This document shows positions 1-9,548 of a stretch of 30,868 nt of DNA, piece after piece (within the stretch, counting starts at the first letter, position 1; each line of letters starts with the position of its first letter). The translations under genes were made by a program, and so were the position numbers. This DNA is from Terfezia claveryi. Taxonomy: Eukaryota; Ascomycota; Pezizomycetes; Pezizales; Pezizaceae. The notes beneath the pieces were generated by a model. The model ran no database searches. It was not told where the DNA came from and saw only the letters and a program-made list of their open reading frames with translations. The stretch is from positions 1-30,868 of the forward strand of contig WHUX01000411.1 in assembly GCA_015179025.1 (NCBI GenBank), given 5' to 3'.

Positions 1-120
1 TATTAGAGCGAGCATTAGAGCAAGTATTGGAGTGAGTATTAGAGCGAGTATTAGAGCGAGTATTGGAGCGAGTGTTAGAGCGAGTATTAGAGCGAGTATT
101 AAAGCGATTGAAGCAGCGAT
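1..120. repeat. 12-bp minisatellite
   Basis: Ten consecutive 12-bp units with consensus TATTAGAGCGAG; the last two are degenerate. The array runs off the left edge, so its true length is unknown. Because the unit length is a multiple of three, a spurious ORF stays open through it. Positions 121-364 hold nothing I recognise. Confidence 0.85.
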
Positions 121-364
121 TGCATGTTTTATATATATATCTATTGCTCAATACTTCTGTGTATATAATTTTAGCGAATATAATGGATAATTCTGCTCTA
201 TGCATATTCAATGGCTGCAATAGTGGTACGTTGCTGGCTGATGTTAGAGCGTCGTAGATGCAAGCGGTGAGCGGGTGTGCATTGTAGAAGAGAGCGATTT
301 GGGGCCCTGGTTCAGCAACGCCAGACGTGGAACCTATAGCGTTGGGGACAAGCAGCCCGTCTCA

Positions 365-513
365 TGTTGCGTCCAAGAAGTGGTAGCATGCTTCTGTTGC
401 GTCCCAGGCGTGGGAGCACACTTGTGTTGCGTCCTGGGCACTGGTGCGCACGAGTGTTGCATCCCGACGCTAGTGCGCACGAGTGTTGCGTCCCGATGCT
501 GGCGCACCAAGCG
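365..513. repeat. 30-bp tandem repeat
   Basis: Five units of 29-30 bp, each beginning TGTTGCGTCC or TGTTGCATCC, start at 365, 395, 425, 455 and 484. Later units share a TGCGCACGAG tail. A degenerate continuation reaches about 535. The block is GC-rich, unlike the AT-rich DNA to its right. Overlapping ORFs on both strands here are by-products of the repeat. Confidence 0.8.
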
Positions 514-596
514 TTTGGCGTCCTGATTATAAGTTCCTGTCCCATGCGTCCTGTGCGTCCGACGCACAGGAAGACACATGACACGAATATTTTTTT

Positions 597-867
597 TGCT
601 GATGAAGATATTAGATAGGGATCTAATGATAGTACAAGGAATAGAAGTTATATATATATGATTCTAGGCCAGGGCAATTGGAAGGGATAAGCTTTCTGAG
701 ATTTCTATCTTGTTAGCCAAGCAGAATAGCAATAACCTATCACCTGCATTATAGGTGATGTCTAGAGCAATAATAAGGAGATAACTAATATATGACAATA
801 TAATAAGCAATACTCTATCATCTATGATTGTAGATAATGACCAAGCTAATAATACCATTATGATAAT
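597..867 (-). mobile_element. Truncated, mutated chromovirus LTR fragment (G2 type)
   Basis: The segment aligns base for base, with many transitions, to the minus-strand LTRs at 16151-16561 and 16672-17288. Landmarks in the same order are the (A/G)GATCTAATGATAG block, a GGGATAAGCTT block, AATAACCTATCACCTG and the palindromic ATCACCTG...AGGTGAT at 739-759. Compared with the GC-rich relative at 21302-21921, differences are mostly C-to-T and G-to-A. Both edges are approximate; the left is cut near 597 against the tandem-repeat region. Confidence 0.65.
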
Positions 868-1763
868 TACAAAGATATCTACTATAGGTAGTATATCTAA
901 TAGTCTAGAAGAATCCAGTAAACAAATATAGAGAAGAAGGCTATATTGCAAAGGCTTTTCCATACTTATTCTTATCTAGTAGTGCAGACTTTTGTTTTAT
1001 TAGTTATCAATATATAAAAGTATCTACTTCAGAATACTTCATGTATTTAATAAGATATTATAATAGGCAGTTTGTAGAAGATTCTCACTTTCTCTTCTTT
1101 GCCCTTAATACTCAATATTGTTAGTAGCTAGGATCAGCAGTATAGTTCTTTATGTGGTAGGGATAGTTCGAGACATACATTCATAGTATATATATATATG
1201 AGTACAACTCACCCTATATTACTAGGCAAATTGTCTGCAGTTCAATTACTTTTTTGTTCTATTTCTAGGAAACGTTACTATATCAGAATGTTTCAAACAG
1301 CCTTACCTAGTAAGAGTAGGAGGTTTGGAGGTTATGAGGAAGACGGGGATAGGGGGTATTTATACCAAAGGGAGCCAAAAGATCTCTGCGGTCTTGGTGT
1401 TTTCTAAACCATTCTCTCAGGGTTCTTTTTAGTTCACGGTGTTCTGGCTCATTCTTCCTCCTGGATTTGCGATCTTCTGTTTGCTTCTAAGGATTTCCTG
1501 TAAACTCCCTGGTTCCGTTCCATGAGTTACCATAAGCTTTGCTTCCGCTCTTGGTGTGCTCCAAAACCTTCCCTCCATGCTCTTTTCCATTCGGTACGTC
1601 CATCGAACCTTTCTTGTCAGGCTCTATTTCGTTCACGATATTCTGCTTGTTTCTAAGCCCGATAAACGGCACTAAATTTTTAGTTTTGTATATAACTCGT
1701 TCATCACCCCACCCCCTTTTCAAAACTGTTTTTGGTCTCCGCAAAAAAATAGTAACCGTCTTC
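868..1763. other. AT-rich to mixed DNA without recognisable genes
   Basis: The segment has no ORF with domain character. A motif containing TTCACGGTGTTCTG near 1434 recurs as TTCACGATATTCTG near 1631, so there is a weak internal duplication about 200 bp apart. The ORFs on both strands at 1487-1781 are mutual shadows with no recognisable product. Confidence 0.5.
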
Positions 1764-1795
1764 GACACTTCCTTAACGTAACTTACGTGGGTGTC
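1764..1795. repeat. Weak 32-nt hairpin with GACAC...GTGTC ends
   Basis: Starts GACACTTCC and ends GGGTGTC with an inner ACGTAA-C-TTACGT palindrome. Outer-arm pairing is poor. It is listed because it has the same length and termini as the much better hairpin at 1849-1880. Confidence 0.4.
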
Positions 1796-1848
1796 ATACT
1801 GTTCTTATCTCTTCTACTCTCTTCGGTCTTCCGCTATTCTAACTCCTC

Positions 1849-1880
1849 GACACTCGCGTAAGTTGCCTTACGCAAGTGTC
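1849..1880. repeat. 32-nt hairpin with GACAC...GTGTC ends
   Basis: The left arm GACACTCGCGTAAG pairs with the right arm CTTACGCAAGTGTC at 13 of 14 positions around a 4-nt TTGC loop. The outer bases GACACTCG...GTGTC match the hairpin module found in the G1 and G3 LTRs, although the inner arm differs. Confidence 0.75.
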
Positions 1881-2136
1881 AGTGACTCTTCTCGCTTTTG
1901 CCCCCTGATCCTTCTTCGCATTTCCTTACACCCGCTCTCCTAGCGTGTTGACATCATATTTTCCTAATCTTCCCGCTCTACCACCTCATAGTCCTCCTCC
2001 TCAACTTCATCTTCCCCAATTTCTTCCTCAATTTCTTCCTCAACTTTTTCCTTAACACCATATCTAACACCCACAAACGTCTTAACAGCAATCAAATACT
2101 ATAATAGATATAAATAACAAATATATATGTTCTGGT

Positions 2137-2184
2137 CCGTTGCGATATCCAGTCCATACCGGTATGGACTGGATATCGCAACGG
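2137..2184. repeat. Perfect 48-bp palindrome
   Basis: Two 24-nt arms meet with no spacer between 2160 and 2161 (CAGTCCATACC / GGTATGGACTG at the centre). The outermost bases are CCGTTGCG and CGCAACGG. There is no mismatch, unlike almost every other repeat in the window. It lies in otherwise featureless AT-rich DNA (1881-2520). Confidence 0.9.
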
Positions 2185-2948
2185 GATTAATATTGGTCAA
2201 TGTCACGGCGACAGGGATTTACCACAACATCAGCGACATTATAATTAATAAATAAGTAGGGTCATACCCGAAATCAAGGTAGAGAAATATTAAGTCAAAG
2301 AACAAGAGGATGTCACGCAATAGTAGCTTTTAAAATGTAATAGTAGCTTAAAAGATCATGATACCACAACTCCTTTGTAATAAAGACGAGAATTTTAACC
2401 AGCGTTTTGCTTGATCACACCTTTACCATATTGACGTTGTTATAGGAGCACAATGATACCGCGCATAGTGGGTTATTAGTCTCTACATGGCATAGCTGAT
2501 GATGTAGAGCATTCTGGATGCGTCCTCAGATATGGTCCCAACCTGGAAGTATCTGGTCAGCAATCCTGTATTATTGTTGGATGCAAGATTCCTCATCCCA
2601 TAATTCGAATTCGTTAGACTCCAATAATATTCATTCACCCTACCCCTGTACTAATATATTTGTGCTACTCACTTACAATATATTACCCCTCTACCTATAT
2701 CTCACTTCCCTCGCCTTCTCTTCTGCCCCCGTCTGTCCCCCCTAATTCCATTCCCCTTTTCATGGTTATTCAAGCAATTCAATTCGCTCGTCCCTTCCTC
2801 CCCACTGAGCCTGTTCACCTTCCCCTCCCCGTTCCCTCCCTTGCTCCCTGCTGTGCGGGCTGTCAACGTTGACATTGAATTGATAATAGTAGTTATGGTA
2901 ATGGTTGTTAACGGCTGTTGCTGTTGCTGTTGTCGCCTCCTCAACCAC

Positions 2949-3740
2949 CTAATGAACACCAGCAACACTGTTTTCACTTCCACGTAGATGAGAATGCCCC
3001 AACCACTTATTGCCGTGTTTACCCAAAGGACCTGCCACCACTTTTCCTCTTGTGGTGGTAGTGTACAAGACAGTACCTATACACAACCCCTCTGGCCCCT
3101 TACAGCCCAAATTAATTGTTACGCTGCCAGGTGCTGTGTTACCTGTAGCCTGTACGGTCAGGGTAGCAGAGGTGGGAGTGGTGGGGGCAGGCGGTGTGGC
3201 AGTTGGAGTGGGTGGTGTCGAAAGAACAAGGGATATCTGGAATGGCCCCGGAAAATTGGAGCTGCAAGAGGAATATGCAAGACCCCTGCGCGGGGAAAGA
3301 GTTGTTCCCTCAGTGAGAACAAGAGAAATGAGGGCGAGATTGGAAAGTAGAATATGGAGATTCTGCATGGTGGCTGGGTAAAATGGAAATATGTATTGAT
3401 ACCTAAGTCTTGGTGGTTGATGATGTTCAGAACGCTGTGGTGAGAGTGAGGGAGAGGAGGTAGGACTGGCAGGAGCCGGGGAAGGAACCGGCGAAGGAGG
3501 TGCACCTGGCTCCTGCTCTGAGGAATTCGAACTTCCAGATCGATTAACTGCTGGTAGCAGAATATCCCCCCCGGCGACACCAAGCGCGAGCTTGAGGTCA
3601 GGAGCCTGGATTTCGTTGCCATGTCTATCGACTTCGGATATAAACGGTGCCTTGTATCGGCTGTGCCTGTTCTGGAGCTCTGGGTTTTCCTGGCGGGGCA
3701 TCCCATTTTGTGGGTTGATATTCTGGTCTACTATCCGCAT
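2949..3740 (-). CDS. Hypothetical protein, possibly secreted
   Basis: A 263-codon ORF starts at ATG 3740; I recognise no family. It is less AT-rich than its surroundings and carries no in-frame stop, so it lacks the decay seen in neighbouring transposons. Residues 70-115 are rich in Pro/Ser. An internal Met at residue 125 (position 3368) begins a hydrophobic stretch (LHILLSNLALISLVL) that would make a plausible signal peptide, leaving about 120 mature residues: a Thr/Pro-rich linker followed by a Gly-rich tail containing NLGCKGPEGLCIG. The real start could therefore be 3368, with the upstream part being leader or another exon. A TATATATA lies about 50 bp upstream of the 3740 ATG. Introns cannot be excluded. 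The reading frame is directly seen; secretion is inference. Confidence 0.4.
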   Translation of the reverse strand: MRIVDQNINPQNGMPRQENPELQNRHSRYKAPFISEVDRHGNEIQAPDLKLALGVAGGDILLPAVNRSGSSNSSEQEPGAPPSPVPSPAPASPTSSPSLSPQRSEHHQPPRLRYQYIFPFYPATMQNLHILLSNLALISLVLTEGTTLSPRRGLAYSSCSSNFPGPFQISLVLSTPPTPTATPPAPTTPTSATLTVQATGNTAPGSVTINLGCKGPEGLCIGTVLYTTTTRGKVVAGPLGKHGNKWLGHSHLRGSENSVAGVH

Positions 3741-3787
3741 CGTGTGAGGGTTAGATTTTCATTTCAAGAATCCTCCGCAGAGGGGAA

Positions 3788-3795
3788 TATATATA
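3788..3795 (-). promoter_or_regulatory. Possible TATA box for the 2949-3740 ORF
   Basis: TATATATA sits 48-55 bp upstream of the minus-strand ATG at 3740. Such strings are common in this AT-rich DNA, so the assignment depends on position only. Transposon E1 begins 27 bp further upstream and would separate this promoter from its original upstream region. Confidence 0.25.
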
Positions 3796-3821
3796 CTTAG
3801 TTCCTGCCAAGTAAGTATGTA

Positions 3822-4562
3822 CAGAGGACTCTGGATACAAGCATATCGTTCGGACCGGGAGAAGTATGCTTGTATCCAATATATGCTTATAGCAAGAGAA
3901 AATAGGTCACTATGAAATGAAGCTGACTTGCGGTAGGAAATGTTGCGGAAGCGCCTCCGGGAGCCACCAAAAGGTCAGTGATCCCCCGCTGAACATGCAG
4001 ATGCCTGCGTTGAATTGATATTGCAACTCCTCGCTTTTGCATCAACTGCTACCACTGGAATAGTGCAGACTCTAACTTCGTGTATCTACCAGTTTTTAGT
4101 CGCTTAGATTCAAGTCGTAGCGTTTGTTCTTGAACTGGATCAACATCAGAGAGTCCACGAGGTCTTTTGGGATTCAGGATTTTACTGATTTGGGTCCGAG
4201 TAAGCTGCTTGTTCGGATTCGCTGATTCAAACCAACGTTTGATATGTCGCCACGTCGATTTGGGATTTTGTTCGGCATATGACTTGATACCTTGACGCTG
4301 AAGCCCCGACCATGCCTGTAGATTTGGAAGAAGAGGCCATTATTCTCAGTTGTTTTCGCGGATGCACTGCGGGGTAATTTCTAGCTGGTTGGTAATTTCT
4401 TATCGATAATTTGTGGTTTAGCGCTTCTCTCGATACAAGCATATGTATGGTGACTAAGCCAAGAAGATAAGAATGTTCTGGTTCCAAAATATGCTTATTT
4501 ACAATGTGGTACCGGCGAATGTATGCTTGTAAACAATATATGCTTGTATCCAGAGTCCTCTG
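3822..4562 (-). mobile_element. DNA transposon E1 (TA target, TIR CAGAGGACTCTGG)
   Basis: The element is 741 bp, flanked by TA at 3820-3821 and 4563-4564. Its ends are a perfect 25-bp terminal inverted repeat beginning CAGAGGACTCTGGATACAAG. Subterminal copies of ATACAAGCATA and its complement occur several times at both ends (3835-3895 and 4436-4555). TA duplication and CAG termini fit the Tc1/mariner/pogo superfamily. It is too short for an autonomous element, and the transposase inside is truncated. It is the inverted relative of E2 at 5137-6279: the outer ends match (3822-3965 with 6150-6279, inverted) and so do the inner ends (4365-4562 with 5137-5345). Confidence 0.8.
3965..4340 (-). pseudogene. 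Truncated pogo/CENP-B-like transposase N-terminus
   Basis: Reading leftward from ATG 4340 the protein begins MASSSKST. After a frame change near the motif QAWSGL it gives TWRHIKRWFES, LTRTQISKIL and then GRYTKLESALFQW before an in-frame TAG. This order (helix-turn-helix with WxxIKxWF, then a second HTH with the LExALFxW motif) is that of the CENP-B/pogo/Fot1 DNA-binding region. No DDE catalytic domain follows. The shift and the stop make it inactive. Superfamily assignment rests on motifs only. Confidence 0.55.
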
Positions 4563-4564
4563 TA

Positions 4565-5134
4565 TTCAAGTTACCTCGAGGGTAAGTAGTAGCTAACTCT
4601 AGGTAAATATCCGCACCCACTCGTATTTATTAATTAGCGAATTGAAGGACTGACTGAAATAGTTTATCGTCCGGTGGTAGGGGAAGTCCTTTCTTGCTCA
4701 GCCGTTTTGGAATATCTGACATCACAGCCAACTGCATTTTGCTTTCTTGTACTTCTCTAACATTTGATGGACATTGATCTTTGTCTTTAGCCCTGTGGGA
4801 TCTGGAATCTTCAAGCCCAAGAACGAGCCATGTCAATCTTCGGTAATCTCCCTTACTTGGTAAAAACTCCTTTCTCATTTTGTAGGCTAATGCTATATAT
4901 CAATGGGGCCAGTCCACTTGATGTTCTTCTCAGCATCTATCTCTGTACCAAGTACTCTGGGACTGTACCACACCCGTCTTTCTTGGTCTGTCCATTCTAT
5001 TGAACGTCGATTACAATTCTCAAATTAATCTAACGATTATTTTAGTTTTGAATACCCTAATGCCAGTACTGTTGTAGCCTTAAAGCTGATGGCATTGCGT
5101 TGTTCTTATATTTTGTCTCTATCGTCATTGAGGT
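4565..5134. other. Spacer between the two DNA transposons
   Basis: The 570 bp separating E1 and E2 would be the pre-insertion locus. A minus-strand ORF of 82 codons (4630-4878), rich in Lys and Pro (contains PKRLSKKGLPLPPDD), has no family I recognise and may be chance. I see nothing else here. Confidence 0.4.
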
Positions 5135-5136
5135 TA

Positions 5137-6279
5137 CAGAGGTCTCTCGATACAAGCATACCGGATATAAGCATATATTGGTTACAAGCATACATTCGCT
5201 GGTCCTACATAGTAAATAAGCATATTTTGGATACAAGAATATTCTTATTTATTTCGCTTAGTCACCATACATATGCTTTGGTCGAGAGAAGCGCTAAACC
5301 ATAAATAGGTTCTTATCGATAAGAAATTACCCCGCAGAATTGCGACAATCTTAATGTGATAAAAACTCAATTCTATGATCGAGCTGAATCTTGAACGAAT
5401 ATTTTCGGCTTAGAACGTCGATTAAGTACAATTTTCAATCTTAAAATAATCAAGCGATTAAATTGAATACCCCTATTCGTACTTATTGACTTATGAGGAA
5501 TTTCAAGAGATGCTATGGTTTCAGGATTTTGGGAATATCGGCCTTGGGATGGGAGTACCATTACAATCATCGTGGTGGACATAGACAGAACGGAAGTCAA
5601 AAAAATCTACAACACCAGGGATTCCCGCATGGTCACCCACTGCAGTACTAGCCTGGCGATCTGAAGCTTAGATATGGCAGAGCGGACGGGATGCCTCGTT
5701 TTCTTCAGTCTATGGTCGTAGATGTCAAATGATGATGCACTCTCAATTTCATGTCACCTGTTCACTGTCAAATTAGCTTACTTGGTTTTGTATCAGACCG
5801 AGTGATCCGGATGTATACATACCGACTGTGAAAACAATGGCCTCATCTTCAAAATCTTCGGTTGTCCAACAGCATCAGGCATGGTCGGAGCTTGACCGGT
5901 TACACCTCAGGGTAGCGCCCGCGCATATTGAAGGATTACACCCCTTTTCTCTTCAAGCTGAACCTATAGCCAATATCAGGGACCTACAAGATGTTCTACA
6001 GCGTGAGGAGAAAAGTATTGAGACTCTAGAAATTCAATGCAGGAGTCTGCATGGATCACTGACTTTCTGGTGCCCCCTCTCCTTGACATTCCCGCCTCCA
6101 CACCTACTACTCTCGTTTGGATATTTCTTGTTTATATGCTCTGCTTGGATTCATAAGCCTATTCCACAACATTTCCTAGCGCTAGTTAACTTCATTTTAT
6201 AGTTACCTATTTTCTCTTGCTATAAGCATATATTGGTTACAAGCATACTTCTCCCGGTCGGAACGATATGAGTCCTCTG
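5137..6279 (+). mobile_element. DNA transposon E2, inverted relative of E1
   Basis: The element is 1,143 bp with TA at both flanks (5135-5136 and 6280-6281). Its ends are CAGAGGTCTCTCG on the left and the complement of CAGAGGACTCATA on the right, with the same ATACAAGCATA-type subterminal repeats as E1. The right end matches the left end of E1 over more than 130 bp in inverted orientation. E2 is about 400 bp longer than E1, mainly in sequence upstream of its ORF. Confidence 0.78.
5837..6202 (+). pseudogene. Diverged transposase-derived ORF in E2
   Basis: The ORF begins MASSSKSSVVQQHQAWSELD, matching the start of the E1 remnant (MASSSKST, then QAWSGL in the shifted frame). After about 30 residues the protein similarity fades, although DNA similarity to E1 returns near the end (for example GGATCACTGA and the CAACATTTCCTA block). 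The C-terminal third is hydrophobic and probably reads through former terminal sequence. No catalytic residues are visible. Homology with E1 DNA is seen; any function is doubtful. Confidence 0.4.
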
Positions 6280-6734
6280 TATAGGAATAGGAATAGCAAC
6301 AGGCGAGCGGAGAGATCCAAGTGTCCACTAAAGGAAGGTACGAACAGAGCGAGTTGGTCAAGAGCGAGTTGGTCAAGAGCAGAAGATGTTCGTATACATA
6401 GTGAGTGCATGTATTGTATTGAGTGAAGTAATGACTTGGTTATCTCGAACAAGTAGGAACATGAACGAGATATATATACATGTATGAGCGTACAGCTAAA
6501 GCATGAAGAAGAAGGAGAAGCACATGTCCGTTGCAAGCCGTATAGCTAGGCATGAAGCAACGATATGAGGCGAGCAAGGTGTGAGTACGCAATATGATAT
6601 GATGTGCAAGCCGCTGCGAGCCGTATAGCTAAGCAGGAAGCAAGCATATGATGTGCAAGCCGCTGACGGCTACAAATCGTATAGGTAGCAAGGCATGGGC
6701 GGAATGAACGGAATGTACTACATTCATTCTAACA
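6280..6734 (-). mobile_element. Copia-type solo LTR, related to the element C LTR
   Basis: On the minus strand it starts TGTTAGAATG (compare TGTTAGAAGG in element C), and its far end TATAGGAATAG resembles the element C end TATGAGAATAGG. Shared internal landmarks in order include GGCGAGCGGAGAG, a GTCCA..GAAGGAAG..ACGAA block, TGTATTGAG and ATATATACATG. No target duplication was found; its left end abuts E2 directly. It contains small duplications: AGAGCGAGTTGGTCA twice near 6350, and an AGCCGTATAGCTA unit repeated at about 6537-6690. Confidence 0.55.
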
Positions 6735-6884
6735 GAGGTGAAGGTTCAATTGTGGATTACCGTATCTCTCTTCGGCTGGGCTACATGACTCCCATACTAC
6801 ACAGAGTCTGTCACAGCCTGTCATGGGGATCACAACTGTGAAACCATCTGAAAAGATAAGCACTTGAGTTGGGATTAATAGCGG

Positions 6885-6912
6885 TATATATATATATATA
6901 TATTTTTTTTTT
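6885..6912. repeat. (TA)n tract followed by T10
   Basis: A TA microsatellite of about nine repeats runs into a run of ten T. On the minus strand the T run reads as a poly(A) tail at the 3' end of the possible retroposon at 6913-7500. Confidence 0.8.
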
Positions 6913-7500
6913 AAAAACTCAGTACTCCTATGCAGCCCCGTAAGGGGGACTATGAGGAGCCACGCGGAAGCCCGGTGGATTCAAGGGTAAGACAAGTTAG
7001 TCTGTCAGACCCACGCAAACTAAATACACTGAAGGACAAAGGAGAGACGTAGCCCCATGCTGTCACTAACGGACTGGCCGATGACTCGGAAGCCTGACTG
7101 AGCTCGCCTCGTGAAACAAATCGATGTGAGCTAACTATGAAAACTGTGACCTGAGAACTTATAGACTAAAGAACTGACAGAACTGAATAGACAAAAGGGA
7201 CTCGTGAAAAATCGTAACTCATCGCTGACATCTACGCCCTTGAGCCTTACGTTAGCTCACGGAAAAGCAGCCCGAAAAACACCTCCGTGGCCTCAATTGT
7301 CTCTTCCTCCTCCTTCCTCCATTCTGCCTTATCGAGTTCCTCCCAGCTGCCTCTCCCCCCCAGAAGGGTCCTCCGGAACCGGTCAAAACGTGGACAATAT
7401 ATAGCGGTATATAGGCGCTGGGCCTGGCAAATTAACTTGTCTTGGCCTGAATCCACTCGGGTTTGCGGGTGGATCCTCATGGTCCTCCTACTGGGGTCGA
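6913..7500 (-). mobile_element. Possible 3' end of a non-LTR retroelement or SINE
   Basis: Read on the minus strand the segment ends in a short GC-rich hairpin (CCCCCTTACGGGG, about 6933-6947) followed by a poly(A)-like run. This is a common design of fungal LINE and SINE 3' ends. An ORF at 7247-7480 (minus) contains DKLICQAQR and an acidic helix EEEETIEATEV, with no reverse transcriptase visible. A second LICQVQR motif on the minus strand near 7740-7783 suggests another fragment of the same repeat. No target duplication or full-length copy was found. Confidence 0.3.
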
Positions 7501-8747
7501 ATAGGGGTAATGATCATTGAAAGGGGGAAAAAGAAAAAGAAAAAAGGGAGTGGGTTTCCATTCGAGAGGGATTTTATTTTATTTTATTTTTTAATTTAAC
7601 TTCAGTTAGGCCTCTCGGGGCCATGTGCCAAATAGGTAGCCGGTTAATGACAGTATGGAAGTTCTTCACTTCCTGGGGACAGTTTGCGTAAGTAGGTTTA
7701 TTATTAGGGATTTGAGATTTTCCACTTGCTAGGCGTCTTTGAAATTCTGTACGCTGGACCTGACAGATTAACTTCTTCATCAATGGGATTGAAGATGAGT
7801 AAGAATTTGAGGGTTACCACTTGCTTGGTGTCTTTGAGATCTGTGCTGACATACCTTTAGACTTAGTGATACTATACTAGAGAGGAAAAGGAAAAGGGAT
7901 AACTCTGATATAGAATAAATATATGAATAATATCAACTTGACTTCAGAATAAGGTAGAGCTTTTAAGTGATGAGCCCAGTTGTATATACTATACTGTCTT
8001 TTCAAATTATTCTATATTTGCTTTACTTCACATTCTAACCTTTATAGATATATAATATACCTTATCATTAAATAAAGAGAGTAGCCTATCTAAGATAGTG
8101 AAGCTTAATAGTCTTAATTATTATAAATAAAAAGATATATATGAAAATAATTCTTACTACAAAAGCCTTTTAGAAGACTCTTAACAGTAACTATCCTCTA
8201 TATCAAAAGGAAAAGGACCTTAAAAACTAGCTTAAAGTCTAGAAATAGTACTTAGCTATTATATACTATCTATTCTATAAATATAATCAAAAGTATTTTA
8301 TCTCTAAATATGAAACTAGCATTAAAAATTAGGAGATTATAGAGGATACCTATACCTCTAATAATATTTTAAATATTATAAGAATTGAGGAACTTTTCGA
8401 AAAAGCTAGGAAATCAGATAGATAAATAATAGAGGAATGTATTATATATATAAAGAGCTTAGTAAGTCACTTGAGGGAGTAGAGCTAGAGATGAGCTCAA
8501 ACTAAGTAGCTAATAGTATTCTGAATAGATTGGGAAAGAAATACTAAGGCATGAATTATAGTCTCAATCAGACCCTAATAATTATTATAAAATATAGGTT
8601 GAGAGTATAATTAGGCACTTGCAAAGGTAAGATAATTATATAATACTTACTTGTAGTTTAATAGAGCTTAATGAAGAAAAATTTAAATCTGTTATATTAA
8701 AAATTTCTAACTTACCTATATTCAAAGAGATCAACTATAGTAAAAAC
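7501..8747. other. AT-rich relic DNA
   Basis: A poly-purine run (7520-7550) and TTTTA repeats (7571-7590) are followed by strongly AT-rich DNA. Imperfect copies of a TTCCACTTGCTAGG / TACCACTTGCTTGG block lie at about 7719 and 7815. A plus-strand frame at about 8640-8790 (contains SLIELNEEKFKSVILKIS) stays open longer than expected and may be a gag-like remnant, but no domain can be assigned. Confidence 0.4.
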
Positions 8748-9002
8748 TGCAACATAGGCTCTAGGGGCAAGATGACTAAGAAGTATACCTAAAAAGTACA
8801 AAGGAGGAATTATACATTTAGAAGTGCTACATATATAATCTGGGGGAAGGCTAGGGGCAAGATAAGGGCAGGGCTAGAGTAATATACATATAGAAATACT
8901 ACGTATATGACTAGGGCAAGGCTGGGATACGGGACAAGAGTAAGAGGCAAGAGACATACAGAAGCAGTTGTTATGTATATTGGAAGGAGACAGCTATACT
9001 AT
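8748..9002 (-). mobile_element. LTR-a, left part (3' end), of an older G2-type chromovirus
   Basis: The segment aligns to positions 21690-21921 of the G3 LTR in reverse orientation and to 16672-16990 of LTR-b. The boundary TGCAACATAGGC at 8748 corresponds to TGTAACGAGGGC in the preserved copy. Most differences are C-to-T/G-to-A. LTR-a stops at 9002 where G1 is inserted and resumes at 16151. Confidence 0.75.
8998..9002. repeat. Target-site duplication of G1 (left copy)
   Basis: ACTAT here and GCTAT at 16151-16155 flank G1; the uninterrupted G3 LTR has ACTGC at the same point. The differences are transitions. Confidence 0.7.
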
Positions 9003-9514
9003 TGTAATGGCGTAAGTCGTTGGCTGTGGCTATAACTAAAGACGTGACTCCAAGGAGCGCATGAAGACGAGACTATAACTGTAGATTGAAGTATCAAGAC
9101 AAAAGGCAGAGTCTGTATTACCAAGGTTATAATACAAGACGTTGCGTAAGGAACAAGAACAAGAAACGATAACTAAGGCTTCCTATATACACGATTGCCG
9201 TGGCCAAAGGAGTGGCGCCCGACTAACTTGACGTCACCTGCGATCGTAAGTGATACTCCGCGATCTACCTCTCTAATCCTTTCTAGTATTAAGATACTCG
9301 AACAAGCCTGCTGACACTCGAACAAGCCTGCTGACACTCGAACAAGCCTGTTCGGGTGTCAAATACCTCGCAAGTAAATTCAAATACCGTGCTGACACTC
9401 GAACAAGCCTGTTCGGGTGTCAAATAGCTCGCAAGTAAATTCAAATACCGTGCTGACACTCGAACAAGCCTGTTCGGGTGTCAAATAGCTTGCAAGTAAA
9501 TTAACGCCGTGACA
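9003..9514 (-). repeat. G1 3' LTR
   Basis: A 512-bp LTR whose minus-strand read starts TGTCACGGCG and ends ACGCCATTACA. U3 carries three copies of a 61-bp unit, each containing the 28-nt hairpin GACACTCGAACA...TGTTCGGGTGTC (9333-9360, 9394-9421, 9455-9482), plus two truncated 20-bp half units. A palindromic TCACCTG...AGTGA site lies at 9234-9253. Confidence 0.92.
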
Positions 9515-9530
9515 ATATCCCCTCCTTACG
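9515..9530 (-). other. G1 polypurine tract
   Basis: The minus strand reads GTAAGGAGGGGATAT immediately before the 3' LTR. This is the position and composition expected for the plus-strand DNA primer of an LTR retrotransposon. Confidence 0.75.
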
Positions 9531-9548
9531 GCCGAAGTCCCTTGAGGC

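Noticed and set aside
275..618. Four overlapping ORFs on both strands
   Set aside because: All come from the 30-bp tandem repeat at 365-513, which leaves several frames open.
2702..2983. ORF with a polyglutamine run on the minus strand
   Set aside because: It is a CAG/CTG-type microsatellite in low-complexity DNA overlapping the end of the better ORF at 2949-3740; no conserved feature.
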